NCBI GenBank assembly: GCA_004151065.3
Contig: NWUY0300040272.1
Coordinates: 11,428 to 22,804 of the forward strand
Length of the DNA stretch: 11,377 nt
Direction of reading: 5' to 3'
DNA from: Larix sibirica
Lineage: Eukaryota; Streptophyta; Pinopsida; Pinales; Pinaceae
Positions 1 through 7,253 of this stretch are shown here, piece by piece; positions within the stretch are counted from its first letter, which is position 1, and the number at the start of each line of letters is the position of its first letter. The position numbers were made by a program, and so were the translations under genes. The notes under the pieces are model-generated. The model ran no database searches. It was not told the origin of the DNA and saw nothing but the letters and a program-made list of their open reading frames with translations.

Positions 1-704
1 TTAAAGTCTACTTTAACCTAAGAGAGTTTCTACCTATCCGTAGGGAGAAATTTCTACAACAGAGAGCTACTTTTGCTTTATTCCATCTTTATCTTGTTTT
101 ACTAAGTTAAAGCTATCTTTTTACTCCTTTTCTCATGGATAAGGTGCACTATGGTAACTTAGGCAAGTTTGCATGTTTTTTCCTCAACGCCTTCCTACTT
201 TTTCTCCAGAAAATCCTCCAAAATGTTTCCTTTTGGTCACTCGTGATCCACCAAGGCCTACCTAACCAATTCGTGATATCTTTCCGTGAGTTGGATTTTG
301 ATGTCTCCATAGATGGGGGATTTTGTTTAATTATAAGTTTGCCACATGTGACTAATTCAAATGCCTCCAAAGGATTTCAATTTTCTACCATTGTATTAGG
401 TTTGGACAACCAACACATTTGCAAGGGTTGGATGTACAAAATTTTTTGAATAGAAGTTTGATTCAGCTATTCATTTCTTCCATCTTTTTCTCTATTCAAA
501 ACATCTTTGCAAAGAATTGTGAGGAATTTTATGTTACTAGATCTTGACTGTGATAAAATTTTCACATGTAGCACCTAGGTCACACATTTTTTTTATAACT
601 AAATTAACTAAGTCGTCTGAGGCTAGGATTCGGTCCTCCATGTGTACATCCTCTATCAAATTTAACGATTTCTGGTGCTATAGTTTAGTCACAAATTCTG
701 TCTT
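1..704 (-). other. 3' tail of element A1, downstream of pol
   Basis: This stretch follows the end of the A1 integrase on the minus strand. I see no LTR start, no polypurine tract next to a TG, and no tRNA-like site in it. Apart from a short coding-like remnant at 149-370 it is AT-rich with stops in every frame. It is most likely the untranslated or decayed non-pol region between integrase and the 3' LTR, which would lie beyond base 1. This assignment rests mainly on position. Confidence 0.5.
149..370 (-). pseudogene. Short coding-like remnant downstream of A1 integrase
   Basis: A 73-codon open stretch without an ATG; it opens at a TTG directly after a stop codon. The predicted peptide is rich in Trp, Lys and Arg, with a central patch NWLGRPWWIT and a basic C-terminal half (WRKSRKALRKKH). 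It lies about 330 bases downstream of the integrase stop on the same strand, so it may be what remains of an accessory frame in the 3' region of this retroelement family. I do not recognise a domain and assign no function. The composition looks coding-like rather than random, but chance cannot be excluded at this length. Confidence 0.35.
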
Positions 705-1865
705 TCAAAGGGGTTTGTTGTACAATTTGAGACAATGTCCATTTTCCAAGAGTGGTAGTCTTTCTTCATTAATAGTGATCAATTTGACTGCTCCATTGTT
801 GATTTTTTTTTCTACTTCGTAATGCCTTAGCCATCTGGTACAAATTTTTCCCTTGAAATTGTGAAATCTAGAATTGTATAGTAGCACCCAATTTCCAGGT
901 TGGAATGATTTGTCCTTTATTTGGCGATCATGCCATTGAGTGCACTGCTGCTACAAATTTTTCGTGTGATGCAAGGATTGCTGATAGAACTCGTCTAAAA
1001 GGTTTAATTGGGCTAGATGATCTCGTTGAGAAGTATAAATGCCTATGCCCAATTCAACCGCCATTCTCAGAGTTTTGATCTCAAATTCGAGGGTAAGAGC
1101 ATTGTTTTGTTGTAGAGAAGCTCATATGGTGTAAACCAAGTGGTGGTTTTCCATGAGGTTCTATAAGCCCATATGACTTCTTTGAGTTTGTTGGACTAGT
1201 CTTTGCAGTGGTACTAAACAGTTTTGGATAAAATCCTCTCAATTTCTCTATTGGTCACTTCCAATTTCTCGTTGGCCTACGGATGGTATGGTGTCCAAGT
1301 ATTTTTATGCTTGATTCTATAGATGTTCATTAGATCCACAACTAACTTGGAAATGAATTGTGCCCCTTAGTCTAAGATGATTTCTCTTGGACTCCATGCC
1401 TGGTGAAAATATTGTCGTAGAGAAATTCTGCTACCCTCTTTTCTTGGATTTTTTTAAAGGTTGGACTTCAACCCACTTAGTAGGGTAGTCCATGCATACA
1501 CCTATGTATTTGAAGTACTTAGAAGCTAGGCTAATTGGATTGAAAAAGTTGATTCCCCACTTTTCAAAAGGTTCCATAGAGACCTACGACTATTGTGGAA
1601 TTTATTTTGATTTGGTAGGTTAGTCCATGTGCTTGCAATCATCAGAACAACAAACATATTCCTTGGTGTGTTTGTGGAGATTGGGCCAGTAATATCCAAT
1701 AGAGAATATTTTCCCGGTTTCTCTTTCTGCAACGAAATGGACCCCACAAGGTTCATTATGGCATGATTTCAGTATTTCATATGCCGCATCTTCACAGATG
1801 CAGCATTGAATAATTTGATCAGGTCCTAGCTTGAATAAGTATCCATTGATCCAAGAGAAGGGCAC
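705..1865 (-). pseudogene. A1 integrase, degenerate
   Basis: Integrase inserts the cDNA copy of the element into host chromatin. Three parts are visible on the minus strand. The zinc-binding H2C2 domain lies at 1620-1865, with paired His (CHNEP..GVHF) and Cys (CCSDDC) ligands followed by the usual YYWPNLHKHT. The catalytic core follows in another frame: KWGINFF at about 1540-1565, MDYPTKWVE, D*GAQFISK and EVTNRE. The first catalytic Asp is Asn (1548-1550), the second Asp remains (1370-1372) but is followed by TAA (1367-1369), and the Glu remains (1259-1261) just after an in-frame TAG (1277-1279). The C-terminal domain at 705-887 (KGKICTRWL.., ending LKLYNKPL) carries no chromodomain. Frameshifts and stops make it non-functional; the domain order fits a non-chromovirus gypsy element. 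Confidence 0.85.
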
Positions 1866-1901
1866 ACTTTTTCTTATGAGTGCACACTTTTCTTTATGTG
1901 T
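1862..1901. repeat. Imperfect tandem pair of 20-base units
   Basis: GCACACTTTTTCTTATGAGT (1862-1881) is followed directly by GCACACTTTTCTTTATGTGT (1882-1901); the units differ at a few positions. It falls at the linker just upstream of the A1 integrase zinc finger and may be a small replication-slippage duplication that also disturbs the frame. Confidence 0.6.
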
Positions 1902-2400
1902 AAGATGTTGTGGTAACTCCTATTCTACCAAGTAGTTGGCAATATCTACATACCATGGAGTGGCTATAGATACCGTGAAAAGGTGTTCATTGGGAAAAGG
2001 GTCATCCATAGGTTCATCCTCAACGTTTCATGTCAGTCTAGATAATAAATCTACAACCACATTCTCTCGACTAGGCTTATCAAGTATAGTCACATTGAAT
2101 TCTTGAATCAATAATAACCATCTAGTGATCCTACCATTTAGAGTTGGCTTGTTTGTGAGATATTTAATTATAGAGTGGTCTGTGTGAACTTGAATAATTC
2201 ATAGTCGATTACATAATGGTGAAATTTATTTAAGGCATATACTACTACTAAGAATTCCTTTTCTGTGATAGTGTACTAATTTACAATATTTTTACTGATG
2301 TAGTATATTGCATACATGAGTGTGTTCTCTTTTTGGTCTAATACTACCCGAATGCATCTAGCAGATGCATCGGTATGTATGTGAAATGGAAACTTCCAGT
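1866..2400 (-). pseudogene. A1 RNase H and linker to integrase, degenerate
   Basis: RNase H degrades the RNA strand of the RNA:DNA hybrid during reverse transcription. The domain opens with FHIHTDAS, whose Asp (2369-2371) is the expected first metal ligand. It runs in the frame of the preceding RT part to a stop at 2276, then continues in another frame with the diagnostic HTDHS motif (2172-2186), followed by a Trp-Leu-rich stretch typical of the domain end and a linker with WYVDIANYL before the integrase zinc finger. At least one frameshift and several stops break it. Bases from 2125 upward are duplicated almost exactly in A2. Confidence 0.8.
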
Positions 2401-3064
2401 TGGGTCCACATAGGATAGGAGCAGTGGTCAGCTTCTCCTTAAGTTTCTCAAAATCATGCTGGCAAGGTGGGATCCACAATAATTTTGCGTCCTTGGATAG
2501 TATGGTCAAGAAAAGGGAAACAATCTTGTTGAAATATTTGATAAACCTTCTGTAGTAACCGACATGTCCCAAGAAAATCATGGCATCTTGCTAATTTTTG
2601 GGTGTTTTGAGATGATCGACGATGATGATGATTTTTGCAGGGTCTACTTGAATTCCACTTGCTGAAATGTGGTGCCCCAAAAAATGCCTTGGTTCATCAT
2701 CATAAAAAATTTCTCGTTGCTTAAGGAAAGTCAAGAATCTATGCAGTGTTTAAGGACTTTTTCTATTTTGATTAAGGATTCCTCAAAGGTGTTATCGTAA
2801 GTTGTGAAACCAACCATAAAAAATTCGATAGTATATGGAATAATCCTGAAAAAATGTTGAGTATAGCTCGTTGGAAGGTTTCATGTGCATTGCATAACCC
2901 AAAGGGAAGTCGGCTAGGGAATCTAGAACCTGGTCTATGAAAGGGTGTGGAAAATGGTCTTTCCTTGTAGCTTTGTTTAACTCCCGGTAGTATACACAGG
3001 TACGCCATTTCCCACCATTTTTTGGAATGATGAGTAAGGGTGAGACCCACTCACTATCAGATAT
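2125..3064. repeat. Near-identical direct repeat, copy 1 (940 bases)
   Basis: Read base by base, this block equals 5515-6454 at a constant offset of 3390, with one mismatch (G at 3039 against T at 6429). It covers the end of RNase H and most of RT. Beyond 3064/6454 the sequences remain homologous but differ at many positions. On the other side the second copy starts exactly after the N at 5514. Both copies share the same disabling RT mutations. Confidence 0.97.
2352..2370. repeat. Perfect short hairpin in RNase H, copied at 5742-5760
   Basis: ATGCATCT, a 3-base loop AGC, and AGATGCAT form 8-base perfect arms. It includes the codons around the first RNase H Asp. The second copy lies within the exact repeat, so it is not independent evidence of selection. 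Probably a coding coincidence. Confidence 0.5.
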
Positions 3065-3262
3065 TGGATAGATGAAGTTTGTGGTAAGTAATTTTTGTAA
3101 TTCCTCCTTGACAATGTCTTTAAGTGTCGGGTTCATCCTACGTTGTCGTTGTCTAACAGGTCTATCATTCTCCTGAATGTAAATATGATGAGTAAATGTG
3201 TTAGGATGAATACCATGCATATCTTTATAATCCCAAGCGAAAGCACTAGATTGATTTTTCAA
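2372..3262 (-). pseudogene. A1 reverse transcriptase, degenerate
   Basis: Reverse transcriptase copies element RNA into DNA. The N-terminal fingers lie in one frame from 3262 (NPTLKDIVKEELQKLL, SEWVSPLLIIPKNGG, YRELNKATRKDHFPHPFID). At about 2910 the sequence jumps from DQVLDSLA to LPFGLCNAHETFQRA in another frame; roughly 40 residues normally found between these motifs are missing, including the FLD-type segment with the first catalytic Asp. The YMDD-type box reads FMVGF: both Asp codons are Val and Gly (2809-2814). The thumb and connection part follows at 2372-2581 (LGHVGYYRRFI, DFEKLKEKLTTAP). The enzyme cannot be active. It is upstream of RNase H and downstream of protease, as expected for gypsy pol. 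Confidence 0.88.
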
Positions 3263-3505
3263 TACATGTATTAATTGGTATCATTGAGCTGGCTCCAAGT
3301 TAGCATTAATATGTAAACATTTACCTGGTCCAACTTCCATGGGACTCATGTAGGAACTTGAAATATCATCTATATACAAAACTAATGATGATGAAGAGGC
3401 GATTGGGTTACAATTCTCTTGAAATTCTATACTAAAAACATGTTCATATTCAGAAAATGTTTCAGGATAATCAATACAGTCAGTAGCAGAGAGAAATTGA
3501 TTCAA
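3263..3505 (-). pseudogene. A1 protease-RT linker of pol
   Basis: This reads from 3505 to a stop at 3281-3283 and then continues in the same frame into the RT fingers, so one in-frame stop separates it from RT. The peptide is acidic and Ser-rich (ENCNPIASSSSLVLYIDD) with no catalytic motif. In gypsy polyproteins such a poorly conserved linker joins protease to RT. The matching part of A2 lies at about 6640-6940 and is only distantly similar. Confidence 0.6.
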
Positions 3506-3526
3506 AAAAATTTCTTATGTGTGTTC

Positions 3527-4162
3527 TTACAGTCCTCGATATTTTTCAATGGTTAAGAGTGGTTGCACAGTTTCTTGATCCCCATAAGGATCTTCCAACC
3601 ACAAGGGTTGTTCGATAATAGTTGGTGCAGTTTGTGTCAGAGGATAAAGAATAAGCTTTTTCATGGATGTCCCATTAGAAATAGTCATTTCCCCAGACCT
3701 GCAACTAATAAAAGTATCAGTTGTAGCAAGCCAAGGATGACCTAATATCATTGGGTGACCACGCATTGTGGTCTTTGGTTGGATGACCATGAAGTCTACC
3801 GAATATTCCCACGAGTTCAAGCTCACTGTAACATCGTCCAATACCCCAACAGGAAATATTTTGGATCTATCTACCAATTCTAAGATAGTTGGGGTAGGTC
3901 TAAGGTAGTCCAATTGTAAAGCTTTCATAGTTTAAACAGTCATAATTTTGATGGCGGAACCTAATTCCATTAACGTGTTCAGTATTGGGATATTGTTGAT
4001 GAAAATAGTAACAACAGGGTTCCCCGGATCAACATATTTTATTGGTTTTTCAAACATGGACTCTGATAATTGACCTATCAAATGGATAGTGGGTGGGTCC
4101 TTTTGTTTTCTACTAGGATTTTTAACACGCAATTCCCTAACAGAATTGGCATATATGGGCAC
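3527..4162 (-). pseudogene. A1 retroviral-type aspartic protease, degenerate
   Basis: This enzyme cleaves the Gag-Pol polyprotein. The active-site region, which in the family carries D-[LS]-G, reads MELGSAIKIM here: the catalytic Asp is Glu (3965-3967). An in-frame TAA (3932-3934) follows four codons after IKIM. The frame then continues unchanged from 3928 with the second conserved part, HPMILGHPWLATTD (about 3720-3762), which fits the ILG hydrophobic motif near the end of these proteases. The C-terminal segment to 3527 (YGDQETVQPLLTIEKY) leads to the linker. No frameshift occurs within the domain, so decay here is by point changes. Neighbours are gag upstream and RT downstream. Confidence 0.8.
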
Positions 4163-4189
4163 ATCTTTAATTGCCTGAAGTAAGGGAAT

Positions 4190-5513
4190 TCATATACAAA
4201 CATTGTGTAGTTCAGCTTCCAAATCAAACTTTGTTTTAACTACAGATTTTTCTATAGCAAGCCTTTCTGGATAAGGTGGTGTTTTAGGAGCTTGGGAAGG
4301 ATCAGTTTGTAAAGATGGAAATGCTTGTATTGGTGGATAATTTTCTTCCTTGGAAGAGTCACCATTAGGTGTTTGAATAGGATTTTCCTCCTCATATTTT
4401 TCTTCTTCAATGATGACGGTGGGATTGGTCTTATTAAGGAATTTCCCAGACCTAATACATATGTTATTTACAAGTGTAATCATATAGGTTGGAAAAGTAT
4501 GAAACTCATCTTGAAAAATAGGCTGAGTTATGTTATTCGGGTTAGGCAGGGGTTGAGATGGAAGTTGTGTCGGACGAGGGGGTGGAGGAAGTTGATTAGG
4601 AGGTGGTTGTAGCTATGGAATTTGAGATGGATTTTTGATGGAAGGAAAAAGAGGAGGGGTGAAACCAGGTAGTAATTGTGATATATTTGGGAGATATGGA
4701 TTGTAAGTAGGGTAGGTAGGCATAGGAGTGGTTTGTGGTGGAGGACCTCCATAAGGAGGCCCTCTCCAATTTTGCTTCCAAGGATGAGGTTGAAACTGTT
4801 GGGAAGGGTAATTCTTCCATTGGTTAGTAGGACCCCATGAAGAATTATTAGGATAAAATGCGTTAAATTGCGAATATAAATATGAACTCATACCTGGGGA
4901 TCTTGGTTTCCATGGATTTTTCGGTGCAACAGAGCAAACAGATTCTATCGCCTAACCTCCCTTATAGATTGCTTGTAGAGCTAGAAGCGATGGAAAGTTG
5001 TCTGTAGCATGGTTTTCTGCACATACAACACAAATCTTAATATTATTTAATGGGCACTCTTTTATTGGATGTTTATGTCTACATCTTGAACAAAATATAG
5101 CTAGAATCTCATCTTCCTATGCTTGTTTTTTCTTAGCTTTAATTGAATCTAATTGATTACTAAGTGTACTCAAAATATCAGTCTTGAAATTTTCAAGTAG
5201 ATTACCAATTTTAGTTCTAGTGACTCCTATAGAAGCTTTACATTTTGAGAGAGTGTCCCTTATACTTTTACTTGCTTTTGCTCTGCTACTTGAATATTTC
5301 TTTCATAGTTTGCAAATGGTAGCGAAAAGGATTTGGGAGACATCACCCGATCCCATTAAGTTAAGCACATTTATATAATCTTCAAGTACTCCCCTAAGAA
5401 AAAAATTTCTAATGGTATCTTCATTAACGGTACCGTGTTTACATTTTTGAAAGATTGTATAGAAATCGTTCTACATAGTCTTCAAGGCTCTCGTCTTCCT
5501 GTTGTTGCATTTT
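4190..5513 (-). pseudogene. A1 gag (capsid end, zinc knuckle, Pro-rich tail), degenerate
   Basis: Gag forms the particle and binds element RNA. At the right end the minus strand reads a retrotransposon-gag segment (EDESLEDYVERFLYN, then NFFLRGVLEDYINVLNLM), followed by LGNLL-type helices. A zinc knuckle with C-x2-C-x3-H-x4-C spacing (CSRCRHKHPIKEC) lies at 5054-5092, one residue shorter than the retroviral C-x2-C-x4-H-x4-C form. A second cluster, CVVCAENH, lies at 5009-5032. A Pro/Gln/Asn-rich stretch follows (4600-4891, for example WRGPPYGGPPPQTTP) and then an acidic Pro-rich part at 4190-4483. Several in-frame stops (TGA, TAG) and frameshifts are present. The N-terminal part of gag is missing because the element is cut at the N at 5514. 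Confidence 0.8.
5054..5092 (-). other. Zinc-knuckle motif of A1 gag
   Basis: The codons give C-S-R-C-R-H-K-H-P-I-K-E-C. The Cys/His pattern marks the nucleocapsid part that binds element RNA. The histidine spacing is one residue shorter than in most knuckles unless the first His (position 6) is the ligand. A second Cys-Cys-His cluster follows 8 residues later in the same frame. Confidence 0.75.
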
Positions 5514-5514
5514 N
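5514..5514. other. Single ambiguous base (N) at a sequence join
   Basis: The only N in the window. To its left is the gag part of A1; to its right an exact copy of sequence from 2125 begins with no transition. A lone N at the first base of a perfect repeat suggests a join between two contigs rather than a natural junction. Confidence 0.95.
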
Positions 5515-6454
5515 GTGATCCTACCATTTAGAGTTGGCTTGTTTGTGAGATATTTAATTATAGAGTGGTCTGTGTGAACTTGAATAATTCATAGTCGATT
5601 ACATAATGGTGAAATTTATTTAAGGCATATACTACTACTAAGAATTCCTTTTCTGTGATAGTGTACTAATTTACAATATTTTTACTGATGTAGTATATTG
5701 CATACATGAGTGTGTTCTCTTTTTGGTCTAATACTACCCGAATGCATCTAGCAGATGCATCGGTATGTATGTGAAATGGAAACTTCCAGTTGGGTCCACA
5801 TAGGATAGGAGCAGTGGTCAGCTTCTCCTTAAGTTTCTCAAAATCATGCTGGCAAGGTGGGATCCACAATAATTTTGCGTCCTTGGATAGTATGGTCAAG
5901 AAAAGGGAAACAATCTTGTTGAAATATTTGATAAACCTTCTGTAGTAACCGACATGTCCCAAGAAAATCATGGCATCTTGCTAATTTTTGGGTGTTTTGA
6001 GATGATCGACGATGATGATGATTTTTGCAGGGTCTACTTGAATTCCACTTGCTGAAATGTGGTGCCCCAAAAAATGCCTTGGTTCATCATCATAAAAAAT
6101 TTCTCGTTGCTTAAGGAAAGTCAAGAATCTATGCAGTGTTTAAGGACTTTTTCTATTTTGATTAAGGATTCCTCAAAGGTGTTATCGTAAGTTGTGAAAC
6201 CAACCATAAAAAATTCGATAGTATATGGAATAATCCTGAAAAAATGTTGAGTATAGCTCGTTGGAAGGTTTCATGTGCATTGCATAACCCAAAGGGAAGT
6301 CGGCTAGGGAATCTAGAACCTGGTCTATGAAAGGGTGTGGAAAATGGTCTTTCCTTGTAGCTTTGTTTAACTCCCGGTAGTATACACAGGTACGCCATTT
6401 CCCACCATTTTTTGGAATGATGAGTAAGTGTGAGACCCACTCACTATCAGATAT
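5515..6454. repeat. Near-identical direct repeat, copy 2 (940 bases)
   Basis: This is the copy of 2125-3064 at offset +3390. The single mismatch at 6429 changes a Pro codon (in A1) to a His codon in the RT fingers (EWVSP against EWVSH). After 6454 the sequence departs from A1 sharply, with many differences in every ten bases. Confidence 0.97.
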
Positions 6455-6943
6455 AGGGTAAATGAATCTTATTTTTAACAATTTTTGCAGCTAAGCCTTG
6501 ATAATATCCCTGAGTGCTAGGTTCATCCTTCTTTGGGGTTGAAGGATTGGTTGGAATCCATCCTAGATGTAAATGCGATGCACATAGGTCACTGGAGTGA
6601 TCCTGGCCATATCTTTGTAATCCTAGGTGAAGGCTGCAACATTCTCTATCATTAGTTTTGATTGTTGGTTTAGTTGCAACTGTGTACTGATATTAAGGAA
6701 TATTCCAGGTAGGGCTTCGATTGCTATGGATTTAGGATCATATATTTCAGCCACATAATAGTCGTCTAGGTACCTAAGAGGGGCTTGGTTGGTCATACTT
6801 GAATAGGACACATTGGATGTCTCTTTCACTCTCGTAGAACTACCCTCCTCTATCAGAGAGTCATCAAGCTTTGTAATTTGGACAGTGGAAGGATGGTTGA
6901 TTTGTGTTGTAGTCGAGCGGATTGCATAGTTACTAGCGATACA
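5515..6943 (-). pseudogene. A2 pol fragment (linker, RT, RNase H), degenerate and truncated
   Basis: This is a second copy of the same pol family. From the right, the protease-RT linker (about 6640-6943, with ITKLDDSLIEEGSS and IAIEALPGIFLN) leads, after a TAG, into DYKDM and then the RT fingers (SEWVSHLLIIPKNGG, YRELNKATRKDHF). RT has the same deletion between DSLA and LPFGLCN (about 6300) and the same FMVGF in place of the YMDD-type box (6199-6204) as A1. The thumb and RNase H start (FHIHTDAS) follow at 5666-5971, and HTDHS at about 5562-5576. RNase H is cut by the N at 5514, so integrase is absent. The right end stops where the LTR of element B begins, so the protease and gag of A2, if present, lie beyond B. 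Confidence 0.85.
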
Positions 6944-7090
6944 TGTTATAGAATAAACAAGCAAGTATATAGACAATAACAATAGACAAGTGATGGATAT
7001 GGAGTCAACAAGTATTTCTATTACTCAGTAGAATATGTACATAAGTGATTGAAAATATATTACAACATGTCATATATCCGGCTCTCCAGT

Positions 7091-7101
7091 CTATTTATAT
7101 A
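7091..7101 (-). promoter_or_regulatory. TATA-box-like site in the B LTR
   Basis: The minus strand reads TATATAAATAG about 140 bases into the LTR, followed by a GC-richer stretch (CTGGAGAGCCGG) where transcription could start. Position and sequence fit the U3/R arrangement of plant LTRs. No matching AATAAA signal was seen on the minus strand downstream. Confidence 0.5.
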
Positions 7102-7127
7102 GTTTATAGACAGTTACATAACTACCC

Positions 7128-7146
7128 GTCGGTTCAACTGACCGAC
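7128..7146. repeat. Inverted repeat in the B LTR upstream of the TATA-like site
   Basis: GTCGGT (7128-7133) and ACCGAC (7141-7146) form 6-base arms around a 7-base spacer. It lies about 30 bases upstream of the TATA-like site in the LTR's own orientation, so it could be a paired protein-binding site in U3. Short arms also occur by chance. Confidence 0.4.
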
Positions 7147-7239
7147 TTGACATGTAGTGACTGACACAATCGTTCGACATATTTTACAAAGTGGTCGAAT
7201 GGAGGATCTAGTTGGGCGGCTGACTAGGCTCCTCCAACA

Positions 7240-7253
7240 TCTCCCCCACCCAA
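7240..7253 (-). other. Polypurine tract of element B
   Basis: The minus strand reads GGGTGGGGGAGA immediately before the LTR TG. This is the primer for plus-strand DNA synthesis in LTR elements. It follows a coding-like end with CGGGACGAAGAAAGATTTT, an arrangement common just before the 3' LTR of plant gypsy elements. One T interrupts the purine run. Confidence 0.7.

Larger units (their letters stand above)
6944..7239 (-). mobile_element. Probable 3' LTR of element B (296 bases)
   Basis: On the minus strand this begins TGTTGGAGGAGCC directly after a purine-rich tract and ends CTATAACA, giving TG..CA ends with a short imperfect inverted repeat (TGTT..AACA). A TATA-like TATATAAATAG lies inside at about 7091-7101. 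Just outside the lower end, pol coding sequence of A2 starts at once, as expected for insertion into A2. The start is well supported by the tract; the end is chosen from TG..CA and from where A2 coding begins, so it could be off by a few bases. The other LTR and the target-site copy would be beyond 11377; the expected 5-base duplicate is TGTAT on the minus strand. Confidence 0.65.

Noticed and set aside
135-822. Plus-strand open stretches at 135-449 and 544-822
   Set aside because: They have no recognisable domain and overlap the tail and end of minus-strand pol; AT-rich chance frames.
2611-2632. GAT microsatellite (GATGATCGACGATGATGATGAT)
   Set aside because: Too short and impure to be notable; it lies within decayed RT coding and is copied in the repeat.
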